Source of the DNA: Actinomycetes bacterium
Lineage (GTDB): Bacteria; Actinomycetota; Actinomycetes; Actinomycetales; Microbacteriaceae
Assembly: GCA_023432305.1 (NCBI GenBank)
Contig: JAEYUT010000127.1
Coordinates: forward strand, 1 to 7,048
Reading direction: 5' to 3'
DNA: 7,048 nt
Shown here: in pieces, positions 1 through 5,030 of the stretch
Numbering within the stretch: position 1 is the first letter of the stretch
Layout of the letters: every line of letters starts with the position of its first letter
Made by a program: the position numbers and the translations under genes
The notes under the pieces: model-generated
Told to the model about the DNA's origin: nothing
Database searches by the model: none
Seen by the model: the letters and a program-made list of their open reading frames with translations, nothing else

Positions 1-129
1 CCCGCGCTCATTGAATAGCGACATCCTGCTGTCCGGTGTGCTCGAGCCACGAGGAGCTGCCGCAGAAGGCCCGATATATCCACCATGCGACGGCGATGAT
101 GACGTCGCCACGGACGAAAGAACATTCTG
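1..129 (+). other. leader region upstream of the permease, no convincing gene
   Basis: This stretch is richer in A/T than the rest of the window. I see no supported gene in it. It contains an 8-bp palindrome GATATATC at 73-80 that could act as a -10 region on either strand. A purine-rich GAAAG at 116-120, 9 nt before the permease ATG, is the only ribosome-binding-like sequence. No good -35 hexamer stands at the right distance. A frame open from the left edge ends in a TGA at 128-130 that overlaps the permease ATG as TGATG, but its codons lack the G/C third-position bias of the real genes. A minus-strand frame also runs off the left edge from an ATG at 24. Neither is called. Confidence 0.4.
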
Positions 130-1593
130 ATGGCAACTGAAACGGCAACTGCGGGCGGCTCCGCCCAGGTCTCGCCGCCCGGTGAGGGCACGTACAAGCT
201 CCGCGGCAAGATGGGCACACTCGGCCTCGTCATGACCGTGCTCGCCTTCACGGCGCCTCTTGGCGTCGTGTTCGGCTTCGTGTCGGTGACGGTGTCGTTC
301 GGCATCGGCGCGCCGATCGCATTCATCGTGATCGCCGGCATTGTCGCGCTCTTCGCGCTCGGCTTCACCGCGATGGCGCGCGCGATCCCGCGTCCCGGTG
401 CGTTCTACACGTATATCCGCGAAGGCCTGGGCCGCCCGATGGGACTCGGCGGCTCGTTCCTCGCGCTCGGCACCTACGGGTTCAACATCTCCTCCGCGCT
501 CGTCGTCGGCGGCATCGCCGTCAACACGATGATCTCGTCGTTCACGGGATCGTCGTCGGTGCCGTGGTTCGTCTGGAGCGCGATCCTCTTGGTGACCGTG
601 TGGGTGCTCAGCTACTTCAACGTCGAGATGTCGGCGAAGGTGCTCGGGACGATCCTCATCATCGAGGTCGTCGTGATCGCGATCTTCGACATCGTCGTCA
701 TCGGCGCGGGCGGAGCGGAGGGCCACTCGTTCGAGCCCTGGAACCCGGCCAACATGCTCAACAACAGCCTCGGCGTGATGCTGCTGTTCGTCATCGGCGT
801 GTTCAACGGATTCGAGGCGACCGCGATCTACCGCGACGAGGTGAAGAACCCGAAGGTCACGATCCCGCGCGCCACGTTCATCACCGTCGGATTCCTCGGC
901 GTCTTCTACGCGATCTCCGCGTACGCGCTCATCGTCTCCGTGGGTGCGGACAACGCCGTGCAGGCTGCCACCGAAGACGCGACCGCGATCATGCCGAACG
1001 CGCTGCTCTACTACTTCGGCACCTTCGCGAACCAGGCGTTCTCGGTGCTGCTGGTCACCAGCTACCTGGCCTCGATGCTCTCGCTGCAGAACATCCTGTC
1101 GCGCTACACCCACTCGCTCGCGGTGGATGGCATCTTCCCGCGTGCGCTCGCGGCGGTGCACCCGAAGCACGGTTCGCCCGCGCGCTCTGCGCTCGTGGTG
1201 GGCGGCGTTCTCGCCGCCGTGCTGCTCGTGCTGACTCTCTCGGGCGGCGACGAGAACGCCCTGTATGCGGGTGCGGCCGGCGTCGCGTTCTACGGCATGA
1301 TCCTGCTGCTCACGCTCACGGCGATCGCGATCATCGTGTACTTCCGTCGCAACCCCGAGCTCGGGTCGGTGTGGCGCACGCTCATCGCTCCCGCGATCGC
1401 GCTCCTCGGCATCGGCTTCGCCCTCATGACGGCCACGTTCAACATGGACCTGCTCGTCGTGGGCGACCCGCTGCTGCTGGGCACGCTGCTCGCGATCCCG
1501 TACCTGCTTCTCGTGGGCGGCTTCGTCGTGGCGCTCGTTCTGCGCTCGCGCGCCCCCGAGACGTACAACCGGATCGGACGCGCCGTCGAGTGA
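130..1593 (+). CDS. APC-superfamily amino acid permease, 12 TM
   Basis: A 487-residue integral membrane transporter of the APC superfamily, expected to import an amino acid, amine or polyamine by cation-coupled symport or exchange. The substrate cannot be read from the sequence. About 12 hydrophobic helices lie between residues 30 and 471. Family marks are the broken first helix with TAPLGVVFG (41-49), the PRPGAFYTYIREGLG loop after helix 2 (87-101), and the GFEATAIYRDEVKNPKVTIP stretch (227-246), which matches the conserved GFE...E.KNP...P signature after helix 6. The N-terminal 25 residues are polar and probably cytoplasmic. Length is normal for the family. The ATG at 130 is chosen because it precedes the cytoplasmic tail and is the first in-frame start; only a weak purine-rich RBS (116-120) supports it. 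A strong hairpin follows the stop, so the gene is probably monocistronic at its 3' end. Confidence 0.93.
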   Translation: MATETATAGGSAQVSPPGEGTYKLRGKMGTLGLVMTVLAFTAPLGVVFGFVSVTVSFGIGAPIAFIVIAGIVALFALGFTAMARAIPRPGAFYTYIREGLGRPMGLGGSFLALGTYGFNISSALVVGGIAVNTMISSFTGSSSVPWFVWSAILLVTVWVLSYFNVEMSAKVLGTILIIEVVVIAIFDIVVIGAGGAEGHSFEPWNPANMLNNSLGVMLLFVIGVFNGFEATAIYRDEVKNPKVTIPRATFITVGFLGVFYAISAYALIVSVGADNAVQAATEDATAIMPNALLYYFGTFANQAFSVLLVTSYLASMLSLQNILSRYTHSLAVDGIFPRALAAVHPKHGSPARSALVVGGVLAAVLLVLTLSGGDENALYAGAAGVAFYGMILLLTLTAIAIIVYFRRNPELGSVWRTLIAPAIALLGIGFALMTATFNMDLLVVGDPLLLGTLLAIPYLLLVGGFVVALVLRSRAPETYNRIGRAVE

Positions 1594-1613
1594 TCGACGC
1601 GGCGTGAGTTGTG

Positions 1614-1641
1614 GGGGAGGGTGCCATCGGGCGCCCTCCCC
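1614..1641 (+). terminator. hairpin terminator after the permease
   Basis: A 12-bp stem GGGGAGGGTGCC / GGCGCCCTCCCC with one G-T wobble closes on the four-base loop ATCG, 20 nt after the permease stop. There is only a short T-poor tail (TTGCTCG), as is common in high-G+C actinobacteria. The hairpin separates the permease from the dehydrogenase. It also makes an upstream GTG start for the next gene at 1611 very unlikely. Confidence 0.72.
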
Positions 1642-1710
1642 TTGCTCGTGGTCGGACACGAGGGCGTCTGTCCCGATGCGGGACATTCGAGGGGTGCATC
1701 GCCGACGTAG

Positions 1711-1724
1711 CGTGCAGGTGCACG
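1711..1724 (+). promoter_or_regulatory. dyad upstream of the dehydrogenase, possible operator
   Basis: CGTGCA-GG-TGCACG is a perfect inverted repeat with 6-bp arms, 51 bp before the chosen dehydrogenase ATG and well after the permease terminator. It lies where a repressor or activator site would be expected. No adjacent regulator gene is present to name the factor. A 14-bp dyad can occur by chance in G/C-rich DNA, so this is a candidate only. Confidence 0.3.
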
Positions 1725-1775
1725 ACTCATCGCCCCCGGATGCTGCGGGGACGGACGCTCACAGAATCGCTGGAC

Positions 1776-2729
1776 ATGTCTGAATCCCTCCTCGCCACCG
1801 GCCGCTCGATCCTCGTCGCCCCCCACCACTTCCCTGACCTCGACCGCGAACACGCGCTCGCCGCGAAGCACGGGGTGCCGATCGTCGCCGCCCGCGACGC
1901 GGCGCACTTCCGCGAGGAGCTGCCGAACGCGGCCGTCGTGATGGTGACCCCGTATGTGAAGCTCCCGGCCGCCGACATCGCGCTCATCCGGCGTCCGGCC
2001 GCGATCGTGCGCTACGGCGTCGGCTACGAGAACATCGACACCGTCGCCGCGCGCGACGCGGGCATCCCCGTCTCGATCGTTCCGGATGCGTCCAGCGATG
2101 AGGTCGCCTCGCACGCCTTCGCGATGGGCATCGCCCTCGCACGCCGCCTGCCCACCGGCGACTCCGCGATCCGCGGCGGCGGCTGGGCGGGCACGATCGC
2201 CTACGACGCGCCCCCGTTCGCGCAGCTGCGCGTCGGCGTGGTCGGCTTCGGGCGCATCGGCCGCCACGTTGCGCGCCTATACCAGTCGATCGGCGCCCAG
2301 GTGCGCGCCTATGACCCGTTCATCGACGTCGATCCGGAGATCGCGATCGACCTCGAAGGAGCACTCACCCAGTCGGATGTCGTGTCGCTGCATGTGCCGC
2401 TCACCGACGACACGCGCCACATGATCTCCGCGGGCGTGCTCGATCGGATGTCCGACACCGCCGTCGTGGTAAACGTCTCGCGCGGGGGACTCATCGACGA
2501 GGACGCGCTCGCCGCAGCGCTCGCCGCCGGGCGGATCGCGGGGGCCGCGCTCGACACCGTCACGACTGAGCCGCTTCCCGCCGACAGCCCGCTTCGCTCG
2601 GCTCCGAACCTCATCCTCACGCCGCACATCGCGTGGCGGTCGACGGTCTCGGTCGGCGCACTGCAGGACGGCGCGGTGCGTCGAGCCGAGCTCGCGCTCA
2701 CCGGTCAGGAGCTCATCGACCTCGTGTGA
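1776..2729 (+). CDS. D-2-hydroxyacid dehydrogenase, CtBP-like, NAD-binding
   Basis: A 317-residue cytosolic oxidoreductase of the D-isomer-specific 2-hydroxyacid dehydrogenase family, expected to interconvert a 2-keto acid and its D-2-hydroxy acid with NAD(H). The substrate is unknown. Visible marks: YGVGYENID (80-88), the Rossmann loop GFGRIG (157-162) with Asp180 at the end of the next strand (favouring NAD over NADP), VVNVSRGGLID (231-241) with catalytic Arg236, TTEPLP with Glu265, and TPHIAW with catalytic His284. The catalytic triad is complete. The pattern around DEVASHAFAMGIALARRL and TPHIAW resembles the bacterial CtBP-like subgroup. I chose the ATG at 1776 because the protein then begins just before the first beta strand (ILVAPHHF). 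The frame is open upstream, with an ATG at 1740 (12 extra residues) and a GTG at 1611 inside the terminator. No Shine-Dalgarno precedes 1776 or 1740; leaderless translation is possible, with a weak -10-like CAGAAT at 1762-1767. Confidence 0.9.
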   Translation: MSESLLATGRSILVAPHHFPDLDREHALAAKHGVPIVAARDAAHFREELPNAAVVMVTPYVKLPAADIALIRRPAAIVRYGVGYENIDTVAARDAGIPVSIVPDASSDEVASHAFAMGIALARRLPTGDSAIRGGGWAGTIAYDAPPFAQLRVGVVGFGRIGRHVARLYQSIGAQVRAYDPFIDVDPEIAIDLEGALTQSDVVSLHVPLTDDTRHMISAGVLDRMSDTAVVVNVSRGGLIDEDALAAALAAGRIAGAALDTVTTEPLPADSPLRSAPNLILTPHIAWRSTVSVGALQDGAVRRAELALTGQELIDLV

Positions 2730-2733
2730 TCGA

Positions 2734-2755
2734 CGCCCGGGCACATCACCGGGCG
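2734..2755 (+). terminator. weak stem-loop between dehydrogenase and dcd
   Basis: CGCCCGG / CCGGGCG form a perfect 7-bp stem around the 8-base loop GCACATCA, just after the dehydrogenase stop. There is no T tract. It may end transcription before the dcd promoter, but it is much weaker than the hairpin at 1614-1641. Confidence 0.4.
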
Positions 2756-2787
2756 AGACACGACACCACTGTCAATAGACTTCCCTC
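2755..2787 (+). promoter_or_regulatory. putative leaderless promoter of dcd
   Basis: A -10-like TAGACT (2776-2781, TAnnnT) ends exactly 6 nt before the dcd ATG, which places the expected transcription start at or next to the A of ATG. No Shine-Dalgarno is present; the sequence before ATG is TTCCCTC. The -35 is poor: GAGACA at 2755-2760 matches four bases of TTGACA but is only 15 bp away, and it touches the stem-loop before it. Confidence 0.5.
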
Positions 2788-3393
2788 ATGCTTCTCAGCG
2801 ACCGCGACATCGCCGCCGAACTCGACGCAGGCCGCATCGGCCTCGACCCCCTCGACCGCAGCATGATCCAGCCGTCGAGCATCGACGTGCGGCTCGACCG
2901 GTACTTCCGTCTGTTCGACAACCACAAGTACCCCTACATCGACCCCGCCGAGGAGCAGCCGGAGCTCACCCGTCTCGTGGAGACGAAGCCGGGGGAGCCG
3001 TTCATCCTGCACCCGGGCGAGTTCGTGCTGGGCTCCACGTTCGAGCTCGTGACGCTCCCGGATGACGTCGCCGCGCGACTCGAGGGCAAGAGCTCGCTCG
3101 GCCGCCTCGGCCTGCTCACCCATTCGACCGCCGGCTTCGTCGACCCCGGCTTCTCGGGGCACGTGACGCTCGAGCTCAGCAATGTCGCGACGCTGCCGAT
3201 CAAGCTCTGGCCGGGCATGAAGATCGGCCAGCTGTGCTTCATCCGCACCAGCTCGCCCGTCGATAACCCGTACGGCTCAGGTCCCTACGGCAACCGCTAC
3301 CAGGGGCAGCGCGGCCCGACCGCGTCGCGTTCGTGGCAGAACTTCCTGCACACGGATGTGACGATCAGCGACGCGGGCGCGCCCGGCGAGTAG
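2788..3393 (+). CDS. dcd: dCTP deaminase, probably bifunctional dCTP deaminase/dUTPase
   Basis: A 201-residue cytosolic enzyme of pyrimidine deoxynucleotide synthesis. It deaminates dCTP and, in the Mycobacterium tuberculosis type, also hydrolyses the product to dUMP, supplying thymidylate synthase while keeping dUTP low. Motifs: [15 protein letters not shown] (26-40), the triphosphate-binding [20 protein letters not shown] (99-118), [12 protein letters not shown] (121-132) with the catalytic Glu129, PGMKIGQL (142-149), and the C-terminal [16 protein letters not shown] (171-186) that closes over the nucleotide. The [12 protein letters not shown] core and the C-terminal motif match the mycobacterial bifunctional enzyme much better than E. 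coli Dcd, which has THVTAHRIDPGW-like residues there; this is recalled alignment, not a search. Residue numbering matches the mycobacterial protein (Ala115, Glu129). The C-terminal tail is about ten residues longer. The ATG at 2788 fits the family N-terminus exactly (MLLSDRDI). Dual activity is inferred. Confidence 0.96.
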   Translation: MLLSDRDIAAELDAGRIGLDPLDRSMIQPSSIDVRLDRYFRLFDNHKYPYIDPAEEQPELTRLVETKPGEPFILHPGEFVLGSTFELVTLPDDVAARLEGKSSLGRLGLLTHSTAGFVDPGFSGHVTLELSNVATLPIKLWPGMKIGQLCFIRTSSPVDNPYGSGPYGNRYQGQRGPTASRSWQNFLHTDVTISDAGAPGE

Positions 3394-3433
3394 TCGTCAG
3401 CCTCGACAGCTGCCGGGTGATCGGCCGCTCGGA

Positions 3434-3958
3434 CTAGTCCGCCTCTTTGACGTTGCTGATGTAGGTCTCGACATCGAGACCGAGTGTCTGGGCGAGCGTT
3501 CGATCACGCCAGTCGAGTTCGCTGTGATCGCCGTACCACGCGTGGTCCATCTCCCGCCGGGAGAGGATCCGCGACGCGTCGTGCGAGTGGGTGCCGCGCG
3601 GAGCTTGACGCTTTCGGGTGCGAGCCAGCGAGTCGAGGTCCGCGACAGCCTGCTTCGCTCTCTCGACCTCGCGCATCTTCGGCAGCCAGTGCAGATTGCC
3701 GAACAGGTAGACGAACAACGTGACGCTGGTGCCGATCAGCCAGTTCACGTTCGGATCGCCCCAGTCGCTGCGTGGTGCGTAGGTCGCGACGCTGGCGGCG
3801 ATCGTCACGGCCGCGACGATCCCACACAGCCACGCCCAGCGGATCAGCCCGCGCCGGGTCGATTCTGTGAGTGCGTCGATGCGTCGCATCGACTCCGCTC
3901 GTGTGTGTCGTTCGCCTTCCGAGAGCCAGAGCTCGTGATCGGGCTGCTCGTCGGGCAC
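3434..3958 (-). CDS. two-helix membrane protein of unknown function
   Basis: A 174-residue protein, not recognised. The acidic/basic N-terminus (1-39) is followed by two hydrophobic helices at about 41-60 (WAWLCGIVAAVTIAASVATY) and 73-91 (WLIGTSVTLFVYLFGNLHW). A charged, probably helical stretch follows (93-120, LPKMREVERAKQAVADLDSLARTRKR), then a hydrophilic C-terminal tail ending in DVETYISNVKEAD. The arrangement suggests a hairpin in the membrane with both ends cytoplasmic. I start it at GTG 3958, 2 nt after the idi stop, because coding potential begins there and translational coupling would explain the poor RBS. An alternative is ATG at 3889 (residue 24), preceded by CGGAG. The frame stays open far upstream, but that part is antisense-like sequence inside idi and is not counted. 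Some codons near the N-terminus (CGA, ACA, GAA) are less G/C-ending than in neighbours. It converges on dcd with 40 bp between the stops. Confidence 0.62.
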   Translation of the reverse strand: MPDEQPDHELWLSEGERHTRAESMRRIDALTESTRRGLIRWAWLCGIVAAVTIAASVATYAPRSDWGDPNVNWLIGTSVTLFVYLFGNLHWLPKMREVERAKQAVADLDSLARTRKRQAPRGTHSHDASRILSRREMDHAWYGDHSELDWRDRTLAQTLGLDVETYISNVKEAD

Positions 3959-3960
3959 CG

Positions 3961-4491
3961 TCAGGCCCCCGGCCAGGCAGCCACCTGCAGGGTGAACCAC
4001 GGGCTGAACGCGAAGGGTGCCGCTTCGGTGGCGGTGCGCACCGCGAGCGGATCGGCCCACGCCCACTCCGCCACCTCGTCCTTCGACGGGTTCGGGTCGG
4101 CGTCGGCGATCGCGCGGAACACCGGGCAGATCTCGTTCTCGACGATGCCGTTGGCATCCATCGCCATGTAGCGGAAGTGCGGAAGCACCACCTCGACGTC
4201 GCGCACCGCAAGGCCCAGCTCCTGCTCGGCACGGCGCACGATCGCGTCGACCGCGTTCTCGCCGGGTGCCGGGTGGCCGCAGAAGGCGTTCGTCCAGACG
4301 CCAGGGAAGGTGTCCTTCGTGAGCGCGCGGCGGGTCATCAGCAGGCGACCCGTGGGGCTGAACACGTGGCACGAGAACGCGAAATGCAGCGGCGTGTTCG
4401 TGGAGTGCACGGTCGCCTTCGGCGCGGTGCCGATGGGCGTTCCGTCGTTGTCCATCAGGATGACGTACTCGGTGGCGTCGGTGGTGGTCAT
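3961..4491 (-). CDS. idi: isopentenyl-diphosphate delta-isomerase, type 1
   Basis: A 176-residue cytosolic Nudix-fold enzyme that interconverts isopentenyl diphosphate and dimethylallyl diphosphate, the step that balances C5 units for polyprenols, menaquinone side chains and carotenoids. Length is close to the 182-residue E. coli enzyme. Key residues are all present: metal ligands His29, His36 and His73, the catalytic Cys71 in TNAFCGHP (67-74), the Nudix-like helix EQELGL (89-94), Glu118 and Glu120 in IVENEICPVF (116-125), and the active-site Trp in AFSPW (161-165). The start ATG at 4491 is preceded by TGAGGCAG about 10 nt upstream. It lies 85 nt after the MarR-like gene and directly before the two-helix gene. 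No carotenoid synthesis genes are visible, so its use here cannot be fixed. Type 1 enzymes are metal-dependent and flavin-independent, unlike type 2. Confidence 0.96.
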   Translation of the reverse strand: MTTTDATEYVILMDNDGTPIGTAPKATVHSTNTPLHFAFSCHVFSPTGRLLMTRRALTKDTFPGVWTNAFCGHPAPGENAVDAIVRRAEQELGLAVRDVEVVLPHFRYMAMDANGIVENEICPVFRAIADADPNPSKDEVAEWAWADPLAVRTATEAAPFAFSPWFTLQVAAWPGA

Positions 4492-4538
4492 ACGGGTGTC
4501 TGCCTCACGTGGTCGATGCGGATGCGCTCGCTGGCGGC

Positions 4539-4580
4539 GACCCTGGGGTCAGCCTAGCGGCGGGCGTGTGGGCCGCTCAG
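4539..4580 (-). promoter_or_regulatory. possible idi promoter with overlapping dyad
   Basis: Read on the minus strand, TAGGCT (4556-4551) is a good actinobacterial -10 hexamer, with a weak CTGAGC (4580-4575) 18 bp upstream as a possible -35. The expected start would lie near 4544. Exactly there is the inverted repeat GACCC-TG-GGGTC (4539-4550), which abuts the -10 and could be a repressor site. This would give idi a leader of about 50 nt. The -35 overlaps the MarR-like stop codon. It is predicted from sequence pattern only. Confidence 0.35.
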
Positions 4581-4990
4581 GGCGACTCGTCGAGGTTCTC
4601 GGCGATGCGCCGCAGCCCGGCGATCATCACCTCCTCGTCCTCGGGGCTGATGCCCGAGAGGGCGGAGGCGCGCAGCTCGGCGACGGTCGCCGTCATCCGG
4701 TGCAGCGCATCGGATCCCTGCTCGGTGAGCGCGAACTCGTCAGCGTCGCCCGCGACCCAGCGGCTCTCCACGAGCTCGAGCACAGCCGACTCCGCTGTCT
4801 CGTCCTCGTCGGCCGGCGGCAGCCCTTCCGAGTTCTGCTGCAGGGCGGCCAGTGGCGCCGGCGACTCTTCGAGGATCGTCAGCACCCGCCATTGGATGCG
4901 GGTGACGCCGTGTTCGTCGAGCATCCCTGCGATGCGTGCCTGCAGCAGGCGCTCGACCAGGCTGAGCCAGTATGCGAGAGGTGCCTCCAT
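4577..4990 (-). CDS. MarR-like winged-helix protein with atypical wing
   Basis: A 137-residue protein resembling MarR-family transcriptional regulators. The layout is an N-terminal dimerisation helix (about 5-26), TRIQWRVLTILEESPAPLAALQQ (30-52) as helix 2 and start of the HTH, a helix ETAESAVLELVESRWV (64-79) in the place of the recognition helix and its end, FALTEQGSDALHRM (86-99) matching the LT..G segment after the wing, and a long C-terminal helix (100-135). The usual basic wing (DRR-type motif) is missing: the loop between RWV and FALTEQG is only GDADE. The presumed recognition region is acidic (PPADEDETAE). It may therefore bind DNA weakly, need a partner, or have another role. Neighbours suggest possible control of the MFS gene or idi. 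The ATG at 4990 has GAGGG only 1-5 nt before it, too close for a normal RBS, which fits leaderless expression. Confidence 0.75.
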   Translation of the reverse strand: MEAPLAYWLSLVERLLQARIAGMLDEHGVTRIQWRVLTILEESPAPLAALQQNSEGLPPADEDETAESAVLELVESRWVAGDADEFALTEQGSDALHRMTATVAELRASALSGISPEDEEVMIAGLRRIAENLDESP

Positions 4991-4996
4991 GCCCTC

Positions 4997-5025
4997 ACGT
5001 TAGACCGGGAGGGCGCGGAGGTGAA
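4997..5025 (-). promoter_or_regulatory. putative leaderless promoter of the MarR-like gene
   Basis: On the minus strand, TTCACC (5025-5020, four matches to TTGACA) stands 17 bp before TAACGT (5002-4997, TAnnnT). The -10 ends exactly 6 nt before the MarR-like ATG at 4990, so transcription would start at the start codon. This is the same spacing as seen in front of dcd. The promoter lies in the 40-bp gap after the MFS stop, so the regulator could be made independently of the transporter. Confidence 0.5.
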
Positions 5026-5030
5026 CCCCC

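Noticed and set aside
1..111. Minus-strand frame from GTG 111 or ATG 24 running off the left edge (...MSLFNERG), possibly a divergent gene
   Set aside because: No ribosome binding site and only eight codons after the ATG; too little to support a gene.
2..130. Frame open from the left edge ending in TGA that overlaps the permease ATG (TGATG), as if an upstream gene were translationally coupled
   Set aside because: About half of its codons end in A or T, unlike the strongly G/C-ending real genes, and the residues show no family pattern. More left-flanking sequence would decide.
36..140. Small upstream frame from GTG 36 (or ATG 96/99) ending inside the permease start, possible leader peptide
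   Set aside because: No RBS, no regulatory peptide pattern such as a run of one amino acid, and it conflicts with the more likely promoter position.
564..1607. Long Arg-rich frame on the plus strand inside the permease
   Set aside because: Shadow frame of G/C-rich coding sequence. The permease frame has clear membrane helices and family motifs.
1611..1775. N-terminal extension of the dehydrogenase from GTG 1611
   Set aside because: It would start inside the terminator hairpin and adds a cysteine/arginine-rich segment absent from the family.
3959..4372. Upstream extension of the two-helix protein frame across idi
   Set aside because: The sequence there is Arg/Gly/Pro-rich out-of-frame translation of idi, which has all its catalytic residues in the other frame.
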